A DNA stretch of 9,270 bases from JBFMDH01 sp044868105 (GTDB lineage Bacteria > Acidobacteriota > Blastocatellia > UBA7656), in assembly GCA_044868105.1 (NCBI GenBank), contig JBIOWC010000734.1:1-9270 (forward strand), read 5' to 3'. Both the position numbers and the translations under genes were made by a program. Shown in pieces: positions 1 to 6,396 of this stretch; positions within the stretch are counted from its first letter, which is position 1; each line of letters starts with the position of its first letter. Below the pieces are notes generated by a model. It saw only the letters and a program-made list of their open reading frames with translations. It had not been told where the DNA came from and ran no database searches.

Positions 1-22
1 CGAATCTGCCGCTAAAGCAAAT

Positions 23-220
23 TTAGACCTCTTCTTCATCCAGGTCCGTGTCGGTCTTCTTGGTGCGAGGAGCACTACCTTGACCGCTCTGTCCGATTTG
101 TTGTCCGCTCTGCTGCCCTCGTTGACCGCCTGGCGTATTTTGTTGGGTACCTCCCTGTTTTTGACCACCGGGATTGTTTTGTTGGTTTACTTGGTTATCT
201 TGCTTTTTATTGTTAGGCAT
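23..220 (-). CDS. Small Gln/Gly/Asn-rich hydrophilic protein
   Basis: This 65-residue protein is dominated by Gln, Gly and Asn (repeated GGQ, GQQ and QSGQ blocks over residues 13-49). It ends in a basic patch (RTKK) followed by an acidic tail (DTDLDEEEV). It has no cysteine, no signal peptide and no membrane segment, so it is probably a disordered cytoplasmic protein. The ATG is preceded, on the minus strand, by AAAGGAAG with a 7-nt spacer, a good ribosome binding site, and this is the main reason to believe the gene despite its low complexity. It reads toward the left edge and away from the next gene. I do not recognise the family; the composition recalls small stress-associated low-complexity proteins, but no function can be assigned. 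Confidence 0.65.
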   Translation of the reverse strand: MPNNKKQDNQVNQQNNPGGQKQGGTQQNTPGGQRGQQSGQQIGQSGQGSAPRTKKTDTDLDEEEV

Positions 221-626
221 AATGTTGCTTCCTTTCAGACCAATGAATTTTAGTCAGTAAATGATTCACAGCAGGCGACCGTCTGAGGTCTTCCCGCCAA
301 GATGAATGATTCAACTGTTAAGCGGATTGTTTTCCTGGTGAGTATAGTAATTTTATTAGCCGAGCTCAGGAGAACAATTCACAGTTGCTTTTTATAATTG
401 AGCAATCGCTGTGCCTACTTGTAGGGTCAAAGAAGTGGTTAATATCAAGGGATTTTTCAGGAGGTTGGTTCATTAAGCTGATACAGATACGTACACTGCG
501 CATCGCTTCAAAACAATCCCGTATGTAAAAAAGAAAAACGCCTGTTCGGTTTTTGCACCAACTCAATTTCGGATTTTTTTCGACCCGGTCGCTAGGTTGC
601 ATAGGGGTTGGCCAACCGCATCAATC
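221..626. other. Gene-poor intergenic stretch
   Basis: No convincing gene lies in these 406 bases. They contain the ribosome binding site of the small minus-strand gene (around 228-235). An imperfect hairpin pairs 380-389 with 401-405 plus 409-413, with a 3-nt bulge and an 11-nt A/T-rich loop. A perfect 12-bp palindrome, GGTTGGCCAACC, sits at 606-617, 10 bases past the phosphodiesterase stop, and is enclosed by CGACCCG (581-587) and CGGGTCG (631-637). None of these is followed by a clear T-run on the minus strand, so I do not call a terminator. The promoter of the small gene should lie here on the minus strand (TATACT occurs), but no convincing -35 box is in register. Confidence 0.5.
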
Positions 627-1757
627 TTAACGGGTCGCGCTTTTTTGCGACTCATTTTTCTTTTCCTGCTGTAAGGCATCTTTCCACAGCGCCGGATAAT
701 CGGTGAAGCCGCCGTCAATGCCAAGCTCAAGGTAGAAGCGGATGTCGGCGATGATCGCCTGTCGCGTGGTTTGATGCGTGGCGTCTTCAGCGTCCAGGGG
801 TTTGCGAATGACCGGGCCGGTCGGGCCCCGGAAGGTGTAGGGGTGAATGACTAGCCCTGCGGCATGAAAAGTATCAACATCACCTTTGCCGGTGAGCATC
901 TGCTTGGCCGGCCCGGCGCCTTGCGCGTATGCGGCAATCTCCCGCGCCAGTTCGGGCGTGACTTTGCGGGTATCTGCGCGCTTGGGGTCTTCCATCGGCA
1001 GCAGTTGCACCCTGCGGTATTGCGGCGCCACCTCGCGCATATGCAAAAGCGCTTCTTGCGAAAATGATTGAATAAACACGCGCCCGCTTTTCGCTTTTGC
1101 GGCATAACCGCGTGCTTTCAATACCGCGGCCAGTTTTTGTGCGCCGTCAAAGCCGAGAGCTTTGTAAAACTCGAAATGTTTGAGTTCGATATAAAGCCCG
1201 GCGCGGTCACGAATAACTCGGAGCGCTTCATCAAGCGTCAACACTCTTAATTTGCCAAAATCGGCTATGACATCGGGGCGCGTAATAAACGGGTTCGCCG
1301 TATAAAACCAGGACTCGGCATCGAGAGCTTTAAGTTCCGCGAGCGTGAAATCAACCACGTACCAGCCCTTTTTTGCATTGCCCTGTCCTTCAACATCGCG
1401 TTCGGTGGCGCGGTCGGGAAAGACCGCTTTGACATTCGTTGTGCGCGAGAGTTCCGGGTCGTGCAGACAGACGAGCACGCCGTCTTTGGTGATCTGTAAA
1501 TCCTGTTCGACGAAATCCGCGCCCTGCCTAATGGCCAGTTCATAAGCCAGAAGCGTATGTTCCGGCGCATAGCCCGACGCGCCCCGGTGGGCGACCAGTA
1601 ACGGCCTCGGGATTTTGGATTTTGGATTTTGGATTTTGGATTTAGTTTGCGTTACGGATACAGAAGCTTGTGAGAGTAAACCCATTAACAAAAGGATGGT
1701 GAAAAGTGCGAATGGTTGACGCAGATAATTAAACGAAGAATAAAAAGGTTTTGGCAT
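627..1757 (-). CDS. Exported glycerophosphodiester phosphodiesterase (GDPD/GlpQ-like)
   Basis: The protein (376 aa) should hydrolyse glycerophosphodiesters from phospholipid turnover to glycerol-3-phosphate and an alcohol. The GDPD barrel signature is clear: HRGASGYAPEHT (His57, Arg58, Glu66), then VEQDLQ (Glu84, Asp86, metal ligands), then LHDPELSRTTN (His99, second catalytic His), a later YIELKH glutamate, and the C-terminal GIDGGFTDYP block typical of the family. Residues 15-35 form a hydrophobic signal segment, so the enzyme is probably periplasmic or membrane-anchored. Residues 39-50, between signal and catalytic domain, are a 7-residue repeat (KSKIQNP, KSKI) encoded by a heptanucleotide tandem repeat. 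The length fits GlpQ-like enzymes. The start has a weak AGGTG ribosome site 4 nt upstream; no other Met precedes the signal segment. It is transcribed divergently from the Rieske gene, with 173 bases between. Confidence 0.9.
   Translation of the reverse strand: MPKPFYSSFNYLRQPFALFTILLLMGLLSQASVSVTQTKSKIQNPKSKIPRPLLVAHRGASGYAPEHTLLAYELAIRQGADFVEQDLQITKDGVLVCLHDPELSRTTNVKAVFPDRATERDVEGQGNAKKGWYVVDFTLAELKALDAESWFYTANPFITRPDVIADFGKLRVLTLDEALRVIRDRAGLYIELKHFEFYKALGFDGAQKLAAVLKARGYAAKAKSGRVFIQSFSQEALLHMREVAPQYRRVQLLPMEDPKRADTRKVTPELAREIAAYAQGAGPAKQMLTGKGDVDTFHAAGLVIHPYTFRGPTGPVIRKPLDAEDATHQTTRQAIIADIRFYLELGIDGGFTDYPALWKDALQQEKKNESQKSATR
1610..1644. repeat. Heptanucleotide tandem repeat inside a coding region
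   Basis: Four exact head-to-tail copies of GGATTTT are followed by GGATTTA (plus-strand reading), 35 bases in all. The repeat lies in frame in the phosphodiesterase gene, and since three 7-mers make seven codons, it encodes a 7-residue repeat (KSKIQNP). It falls in the linker between signal segment and catalytic domain, where length changes should be tolerated, although adding or losing a single copy would shift the frame. The same AATCC-type heptamers recur at 3702-3812. Confidence 0.9.
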
Positions 1758-1836
1758 AGCACACCTGTTGAAGTTGAGGTGACAGTCGTTCAGCGGGAAG
1801 TAGCAGACTAACGCGCCCTCGCGCTTCTGCGCAAGC

Positions 1837-1866
1837 TTGATACGCTTCGTACCGGGTTGCTAAGAT
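1837..1866 (+). promoter_or_regulatory. Possible sigma70-type promoter for the Rieske-lpdA genes
   Basis: TTGATA (1837-1842, 5 of 6 to TTGACA) and TAAGAT (1861-1866, 4 of 6 to TATAAT) are separated by 18 bases, in the 173-base gap between divergent genes. Transcription would start near 1873, about 58 bases before the Rieske ATG. The match is moderate and sigma-factor preferences of this organism are unknown. Confidence 0.4.
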
Positions 1867-1930
1867 GCTCAGTTCTTGCGCCGGGCTGAGAAGTGACCGG
1901 GCGCTGTAAGTCAACTATCGGGAGTCATCA

Positions 1931-2239
1931 ATGTTCGTTAAAGTAGCAAAAGTTTCAGACCTTGCAAACGGCGATAGTCTGTGTGTCGAAGTCGCCGGCA
2001 ATCAAATCGCTTTGTTTAATATCAACGGCGAATTTTATGCGATGGATAATTCCTGTCCGCATCGCGGCGGACCGCTCAGCGAAGGCTTGCTCGACACGGC
2101 GCGCATGACTGTGCAGTGTCCGTGGCACGGTTGGGTTTTTAACTGTGTGACGGGCGTGTCGCCCATCAATTCCAGCGCCCGCGTGCAAAAGTTTGACGTC
2201 AAAGTCGAAGGCGACGAAATTCATGTCGAAATTGACTAA
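1931..2239 (+). CDS. Rieske [2Fe-2S] ferredoxin
   Basis: The protein is a 102-residue soluble Rieske domain with both cluster-binding boxes: CPHRGG (Cys42, His44) and CPWHGW (Cys63, His66), 18 residues apart. There is no signal peptide, membrane helix or catalytic domain, so it belongs with the small cytoplasmic Rieske ferredoxins (NirD-like or dioxygenase-ferredoxin type) that carry single electrons between a flavoprotein and a partner. GGGAG at 1920-1924, 6 nt before the ATG, supports the start. It lies 58 bases upstream of lpdA on the same strand, and no gene or terminator separates them, so co-transcription is likely. Whether it works with the dehydrogenase complex or with an enzyme encoded elsewhere cannot be told: no oxygenase or nitrite reductase large subunit is in the window. 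Confidence 0.92.
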   Translation: MFVKVAKVSDLANGDSLCVEVAGNQIALFNINGEFYAMDNSCPHRGGPLSEGLLDTARMTVQCPWHGWVFNCVTGVSPINSSARVQKFDVKVEGDEIHVEID

Positions 2240-2283
2240 AGGCTGAGCGAAAGCTATCACCTTATTTTGGATTGTTTTCGATT

Positions 2284-2291
2284 AGGAGGAG
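2284..2291 (+). promoter_or_regulatory. Strong ribosome binding site fixing a TTG start for lpdA
   Basis: AGGAGGAG lies 6 nt before TTG at 2298. The first in-frame ATG (2310) would be 18 nt away, too far, so the TTG start is preferred and adds four residues (M-S-T-E) ahead of the Met. It is the strongest ribosome site in the window. Confidence 0.85.
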
Positions 2292-2297
2292 AAATCA

Positions 2298-3704
2298 TTG
2301 AGTACTGAAATGTTTGATGTCGTCGTCATCGGCTCAGGGCCGGGCGGTTATGTGGCGGCGATTCGCGCCGCCCAAGTGGGACTGAAAGCTGCAATCATTG
2401 AAAAAGACAACAAAGGGCTGGGCGGCACTTGTCTGTTGCGCGGTTGCATCCCAACCAAAGCGTTGTTGCACACCGCAGATGTGTTTGAAGAGTTCAAACA
2501 CTCGAAAGACATCGGTATCGTTGCCGGAAGCGTTGATTTGGATTTCGGACAAACTCAGAAGTACAAAAACAAAGTCGTGACCAAATTGTCCAAAGGCGTT
2601 GAATTTCTGATGAAGAAGAACAAAATTCAAGTCTTCAAAGGGTTTGGCAAAATCGACAGCGCCGGACACCTCACGGTCACCGATAAAGACGGCGCGACCC
2701 AGTCCGTAGAGACCAAAAATATCATCATCGCTACGGGGTCGGTCGTCAAACCCCTCCCGCACCTTCCTTTCGACGGCACCCACATCATCAGCAGCGATGA
2801 CATTTTGGAACTCACGGAAGTCCCGAAATCATTAATTGTTTTAGGCGCGGGAGCGGTCGGCGTCGAGTTCGCTTCCGTGTATGCGCGCTTTGGCGCTGAC
2901 GTGACGATTATGGAACTGTTGCCGCGACTGCTGCCGATTGAAGATGAAGAGATCAGCGCCGAACTTGCCAAATCGTTCAAACGGCAAGGCATCAAAGTTT
3001 TTACCGGCGCCAACTTTCAAAACGCTACGGTCGAAAATGGCATGGTCAAAGCGATTGCCAAAATCGGCGACCAGGAGCGCGAATTTACCGCTGAAAAATT
3101 GCTCGTCGCCGTCGGACGCCGCGCCTTTACCGATGGACTCGGTTTAGAAAACCTGAACGTCGAGATGGACGCCCGCGGCTACATCAAGGTGGATGCCTAT
3201 ATGCGAACCAGCGCCCCGAATGTTTACGCGATTGGCGATTGCATTCCGACGCCCTGGCTGGCCCACGTTGCTTCAAGCGAAGGCATCATTGCTGCTGAAA
3301 CCATTGCCGGCAAACACGCCCGTCCGCTCAATTACGACCACGTTCCCAGTTGCACCTATTGCGCGCCGGAAGTCGCCAGTGTGGGGTTGACGGAAGCCAA
3401 AGCCAAAGAGCGCGGCTATGAGGTCAAGGTTGGTAAGTTCCCTGTCCCGGTCATCGGCAAGGCGCAAATCCTCAATGCCAACGAAGGCTTGATAAAAGTC
3501 GTCGCCGATGCCCGGTACGATGAACTGTTAGGCGTTCATATCATCGGGCCGCATGCGACGGAACTCATTGCCGAAGCCTGTGTCGCTCTGCACCTGGAAT
3601 CAACGGTTGAAGAGTTAATTGAAACCATGCACGCGCATCCGACGGTGTCTGAAAGCATCAAAGAAGCTGCCGAAGGCGTACACGGCATGATGGTACATTT
3701 CTAG
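2298..3704 (+). CDS. lpdA: Dihydrolipoamide dehydrogenase (E3)
   Basis: This FAD enzyme (468 aa, the usual length) reoxidises the dihydrolipoyl groups of the E2 subunit and passes electrons to NAD+. Visible motifs in order: the FAD-binding GSGPGG (residues 12-17); the redox disulfide GGTCLLRGCIPTKA (Cys45, Cys50); the NAD-binding GAGAVG (183-188) followed by an acidic residue after the second strand; the second FAD motif AIGDC (Asp314); and the C-terminal dimer-interface HPTVSE (His447 and Glu452, the proton-relay pair). All catalytic residues are present. Between the cysteines the usual Asn-Val is Leu-Arg, a mild variation. The start is TTG with a strong ribosome site. It follows the Rieske gene by 58 bases and precedes the E1-alpha gene by 108 bases, a gap filled by heptamer repeats whose left arm contains the lpdA stop codon. 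Confidence 0.97.
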   Translation: MSTEMFDVVVIGSGPGGYVAAIRAAQVGLKAAIIEKDNKGLGGTCLLRGCIPTKALLHTADVFEEFKHSKDIGIVAGSVDLDFGQTQKYKNKVVTKLSKGVEFLMKKNKIQVFKGFGKIDSAGHLTVTDKDGATQSVETKNIIIATGSVVKPLPHLPFDGTHIISSDDILELTEVPKSLIVLGAGAVGVEFASVYARFGADVTIMELLPRLLPIEDEEISAELAKSFKRQGIKVFTGANFQNATVENGMVKAIAKIGDQEREFTAEKLLVAVGRRAFTDGLGLENLNVEMDARGYIKVDAYMRTSAPNVYAIGDCIPTPWLAHVASSEGIIAAETIAGKHARPLNYDHVPSCTYCAPEVASVGLTEAKAKERGYEVKVGKFPVPVIGKAQILNANEGLIKVVADARYDELLGVHIIGPHATELIAEACVALHLESTVEELIETMHAHPTVSESIKEAAEGVHGMMVHF

Positions 3705-3812
3705 GATTTAGGGTTTAGGATATGGGTTATAAAATTTGTTGTGTGGAGAGCCACCTCGTACTAAACCCTGAATCCTAAATCCTGAATCCCAAACCCTGAA
3801 TCCCAAATCTTC
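3702..3812. repeat. Inverted heptanucleotide repeat between lpdA and E1-alpha
   Basis: The left side has 7-mers TAGGATT, TAGGGTT, TAGGATA and a degenerate copy from 3702. The right side has seven consecutive units from 3764: AACCCTG, AATCCTA, AATCCTG, AATCCCA, AACCCTG, AATCCCA and AATCTTC, the last ending one base before the E1-alpha ATG. Positions 3702-3718 pair with 3761-3777 over 17 bp with one G-T wobble, leaving a 42-base loop. Because the repeat is periodic, other registers can also pair. The stem includes the lpdA stop codon. There is no T-run after it, so it is not a standard terminator, but it could affect mRNA stability or coupling. Confidence 0.9.
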
Positions 3813-4772
3813 ATGGAAAAAGAACAACTGCTGGAAATCTACTACTACCTTCGCCTGACTCGTTCGCTCGAAGAAAAATTAGAGAACTTGCTCAAGCAAG
3901 GAAAAATCAAGGGCGGGTTATTTCGCAGTCTCGGACAAGAGGGCACGGCTGTCGGGTCGGCTTACGCGCTTGATAAAAATCACCACGATATTATTTCACC
4001 GCTCACTCGCGATATGGGCGCTATGATGGTGATGGGGGCAACGGCGCGCGAAGTCTTCAGCTCATATTTAGCGAAAGCCACGTCGCCCAATCGCGGGCGC
4101 GACCAGAATATTCATTTCACGGATATGCAGCGCGGCTTTATCGGCACCATTTCGCCGCTTGGCACCATGGTCGGTGTGATGAACGGCGTGACGCTCGCCG
4201 CCAAACTACAAGGCAAGAAAACTGTCGGCATGGTTTACATTGGCGACGGCGCGATGAGCACGGGGATGTTTCATGAAGCGGCGAATTTCGCTGCCGTGCA
4301 GAATCTGCCGCTCGTCATCATCGGTGAGTTCAATGGCTTTGCTTATTCAACGCCGACCGCGAAACAGTCGCGGGTTGAACATCTGGCTGATCGAGTCAAG
4401 GCTTACGGACTGCCGAGCGAAATCGTTGATGGCAACGATGTGTTGGCGGTTTACGAAGCGGCGCGCCGCGCCGTTGATAAAGCGCGCGCGGGCGGCGGCC
4501 CCTCGTTTATTGAAGCCAAGACCTTTCGCATGCGCGGGCACGCGGCGCACGACAATCAATCTTATGTTGCAAAAGAGCTGCTCGAAGAGTGGCGCGCCAA
4601 AGACCCGATTGACCGCTTGATTCGCCATCTGGTTGAAAATCAATTCGCCACTGAAGAAGCGTTGCAGGAGAGGGATAGAAAGATTGACGCGGCGCTTGAA
4701 GAAGATTTAGTGTGGACGGAAAGCCAGGGATTATTTAACGGCGAAGCCGCCGCCGAAGGCGTGTTTGCTTGA
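3813..4772 (+). CDS. pdhA: 2-oxoacid dehydrogenase E1 component, alpha subunit (pyruvate or branched-chain type)
   Basis: With the beta subunit it forms the thiamine-diphosphate enzyme that decarboxylates a 2-oxoacid and transfers the acyl group to E2 lipoyl-lysine. The 319 residues match the E1-alpha family in length. The thiamine-diphosphate/Mg motif runs from GDGAMSTG (residues 144-151, Asp145) to EFNGFAYS (172-179). Asn174 lies at the position of the second Asn of the usual Asn-Asn pair, a metal ligand; the first Asn is Phe173 here. RGRDQNIHF (about 93-101) corresponds to the phosphorylation-loop region of the family. No Shine-Dalgarno sequence precedes the ATG: heptamer repeats run right up to it. 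No alternative start fits the conserved N-terminus. The last 20 bases of the gene are duplicated just downstream. Substrate is uncertain: pyruvate, branched-chain oxoacids or acetoin are all possible. Confidence 0.93.
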   Translation: MEKEQLLEIYYYLRLTRSLEEKLENLLKQGKIKGGLFRSLGQEGTAVGSAYALDKNHHDIISPLTRDMGAMMVMGATAREVFSSYLAKATSPNRGRDQNIHFTDMQRGFIGTISPLGTMVGVMNGVTLAAKLQGKKTVGMVYIGDGAMSTGMFHEAANFAAVQNLPLVIIGEFNGFAYSTPTAKQSRVEHLADRVKAYGLPSEIVDGNDVLAVYEAARRAVDKARAGGGPSFIEAKTFRMRGHAAHDNQSYVAKELLEEWRAKDPIDRLIRHLVENQFATEEALQERDRKIDAALEEDLVWTESQGLFNGEAAAEGVFA

Positions 4773-4792
4773 CCGAAGGCAGGTTTGCTTGA
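4753..4792 (+). repeat. Tandem duplication of the E1-alpha 3' end
   Basis: The last 20 bases of the E1-alpha gene, including its TGA stop (4753-4772), are followed directly by a second copy (4773-4792) that matches at 18 of 20 positions. The second TGA lies in the frame of the next gene and is the stop closing that frame upstream of its ATG. Confidence 0.88.
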
Positions 4793-4819
4793 TGGGTTTT
4801 TGCCCGGTACGCACCCGTT

Positions 4820-6139
4820 ATGTTTAGGAACAACCATACACTGAAGGCGGTAAAGAAAATCTGCGTCAAAGCTCTCCCGCTGCTGGCGATATTCTGCTTC
4901 TTTACTGTAACTCTGCGAGCCCAACAACCGGCAACGGAACCCCGGGAATGGATGTTGAGCAAAATTGACGCAAGCGGTTTGAACCGCTATACGCTCGAGC
5001 AAGTGGCGCAACTGAGCGAACTGAAAATCGGCCAGAAGGTTGATTTACCTATTCTTGATGCGGCAACGTTGCGCCTGCGTGAAACTGGCTTATTCAACAA
5101 GGTCAGCTACGGCTATCGCTATCGCGGCGACCAGTTGACCATCACGTTTAAAGTCGAAGAAGTGACTTGGGATACGCCGGTGGTCTTCGATAATTTTGTC
5201 TGGTTCACGGATGAGGAGCTCATCAAAGCGGTGGCGCAGACGGTGCCGAGCTTTGCCGGTTTGGCGCCAAAATCCGGCAATGTCACGGCTCTGATTGTCC
5301 GCGCATTGGAACAATTATTAAAGGAACGCAACCTCCCAGGGGCGGTCGAATACCTCTCTTCAGCCGATATGTCCGGCGCTCACCTGGAACATATTTTTAC
5401 GGTAAAAAATTTGAGCCTCCCGGTCTGTGGGTTGCATTTTCCCAGAGCCGCCGGTGTGAAAGAAAGCGATTTAATCAATGCCGTCAAAACCACCGTTGGC
5501 GGACAATATTCCAAGAACATCTTGAATGATTTTGCCCGCAATCATCTACTCGACCTCTATCGGGAACATGGCTACCTGAAAGCAAATTTTATCAGTGTCA
5601 TGGCCAAATTATCCTCTGACCCAAACTGTAAAAATGGAGCGGACGTTGCTATCTTGATTGATGAAGGGATGACCTACACCGTCAAGGCCGTCGAATGGTC
5701 AGGTAACAGTGCGGTAAGCAACAAAGAACTGGATGAATTATTGGGCGTAAAAGCCGGCGAAGTGGCAAATGGCGTGAAACTGAATCAGGGCCTTAAAGCG
5801 ATAAAAACGGCCTATGGTAAGCGCGGGTATATTCGGACAGCGACCACGATGGCAACGGCTTTTGATGATGCTGCGCGGCACGCAACTTTACAAATTACTC
5901 TTCATGAAGGCGCGCAATATCATATGGGACAGCTCACGTTCAACGGTTTACCGCAAACCGATGCCGAGCGATTGCAAAAGCGCTGGAAATTAAAACCCGG
6001 AGATATTTTCGATTCTTCTTATCTCAGCGAGTTTCTGGTGAAGGAACTCGACCCCAAGTTAAATAGTCGCATAGCCAACATCAAAGCAACTCCTCTTGAG
6101 CAGAATTTAACCATTGATGTGACGATTAATTTCAAGTAG
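4820..6139 (+). CDS. Exported POTRA-repeat protein without a beta-barrel (BamA/TamA-like periplasmic part)
   Basis: The 439 residues begin with a signal peptide (Lys-rich start, hydrophobic 18-32, likely cleavage after Ala34 in LRAQQ). The rest resembles about five POTRA-like domains: roughly 45-115, 119-193, 196-285, 288-366 and 367-439. The fourth is clearest (VEWSGNSAVSNKELDELLG, then a KAYGKRGY-like helix turn), and the pattern strand, helix, helix ending in GLFNKV, then strands also fits the first. POTRA domains of BamA and TamA bind unfolded outer-membrane proteins and partner subunits; here the protein ends where the 16-strand barrel would begin, so it is probably a soluble or peripheral periplasmic accessory. 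Cys203 and Cys270 could form a disulfide. No ribosome site is evident, and an in-frame stop at 4790-4792 rules out an upstream extension beyond that. It lies 47 bases after E1-alpha. Confidence 0.75.
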   Translation: MFRNNHTLKAVKKICVKALPLLAIFCFFTVTLRAQQPATEPREWMLSKIDASGLNRYTLEQVAQLSELKIGQKVDLPILDAATLRLRETGLFNKVSYGYRYRGDQLTITFKVEEVTWDTPVVFDNFVWFTDEELIKAVAQTVPSFAGLAPKSGNVTALIVRALEQLLKERNLPGAVEYLSSADMSGAHLEHIFTVKNLSLPVCGLHFPRAAGVKESDLINAVKTTVGGQYSKNILNDFARNHLLDLYREHGYLKANFISVMAKLSSDPNCKNGADVAILIDEGMTYTVKAVEWSGNSAVSNKELDELLGVKAGEVANGVKLNQGLKAIKTAYGKRGYIRTATTMATAFDDAARHATLQITLHEGAQYHMGQLTFNGLPQTDAERLQKRWKLKPGDIFDSSYLSEFLVKELDPKLNSRIANIKATPLEQNLTIDVTINFK

Positions 6140-6163
6140 TCCGCTTAGAGCTGCTGGCTCATC

Positions 6164-6213
6164 GGAATATTGAAAGGTGGGCGCAGGGGGAATACGGAAA
6201 GGTGGACACAGGG
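6164..6213 (+). repeat. Two tandem copies of a 25-bp unit
   Basis: Positions 6164-6188 and 6189-6213 are adjacent copies matching at 21 of 25 positions. Each contains GAAAGGTGG followed by a CACAGGG-like end. They start 25 bases after the POTRA gene stop. The wording recalls sequences at insertion-element edges, but I cannot name an element. Confidence 0.75.
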
Positions 6214-6260
6214 GTCAAGGCTGGTGATGGAAAACCATCGGGTTCACGCTCAGGGTTCAA

Positions 6261-6347
6261 CTTCCCCGCTGCTGGCACTGATGGCGCTGATGCTTGAGCC
6301 ATAAAAATCCGCGTTCACCGGCCGCCTCCGCCCGATCAGCGGGGAAG
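6261..6347. repeat. 11-bp inverted repeat in degenerate DNA
   Basis: CTTCCCCGCTG (6261-6271) and CAGCGGGGAAG (6337-6347) are perfect inverted copies 65 bases apart. No reading frame or T-run accompanies them. They may be ends of a small element or a hairpin remnant beside the broken cyanophycinase-like gene. Confidence 0.5.
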
Positions 6348-6396
6348 CCCCAAAGTGGTCACCCGACTCGCTGATTTTTCCTGTACCCGCTCACCT

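Noticed and set aside
366..602. Minus-strand open frame of 78 codons
   Set aside because: No ribosome site precedes its ATG, the product is Cys-rich with no recognisable motif, and it overlaps a hairpin. It reads like a chance frame in A/T-rich intergenic DNA.
606..617. Perfect 12-bp palindrome GGTTGGCCAACC as an operator
   Set aside because: About two 12-bp palindromes are expected by chance in a window this size, and it lies downstream of the phosphodiesterase gene rather than in a promoter.
1729..1914. Minus-strand open frame of 61 codons across the phosphodiesterase start
   Set aside because: It overlaps the signal peptide region of a well-supported gene in another frame and has no ribosome site or family match.
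3702..3777. Standard rho-independent terminator after lpdA
   Set aside because: The stem is A/T-rich with a 42-base loop and no T-run follows; the next gene of the same pathway lies directly downstream.
3764..3812. CRISPR array
   Set aside because: The units are 7 bases long, head to tail with no spacers, and no cas gene is present.
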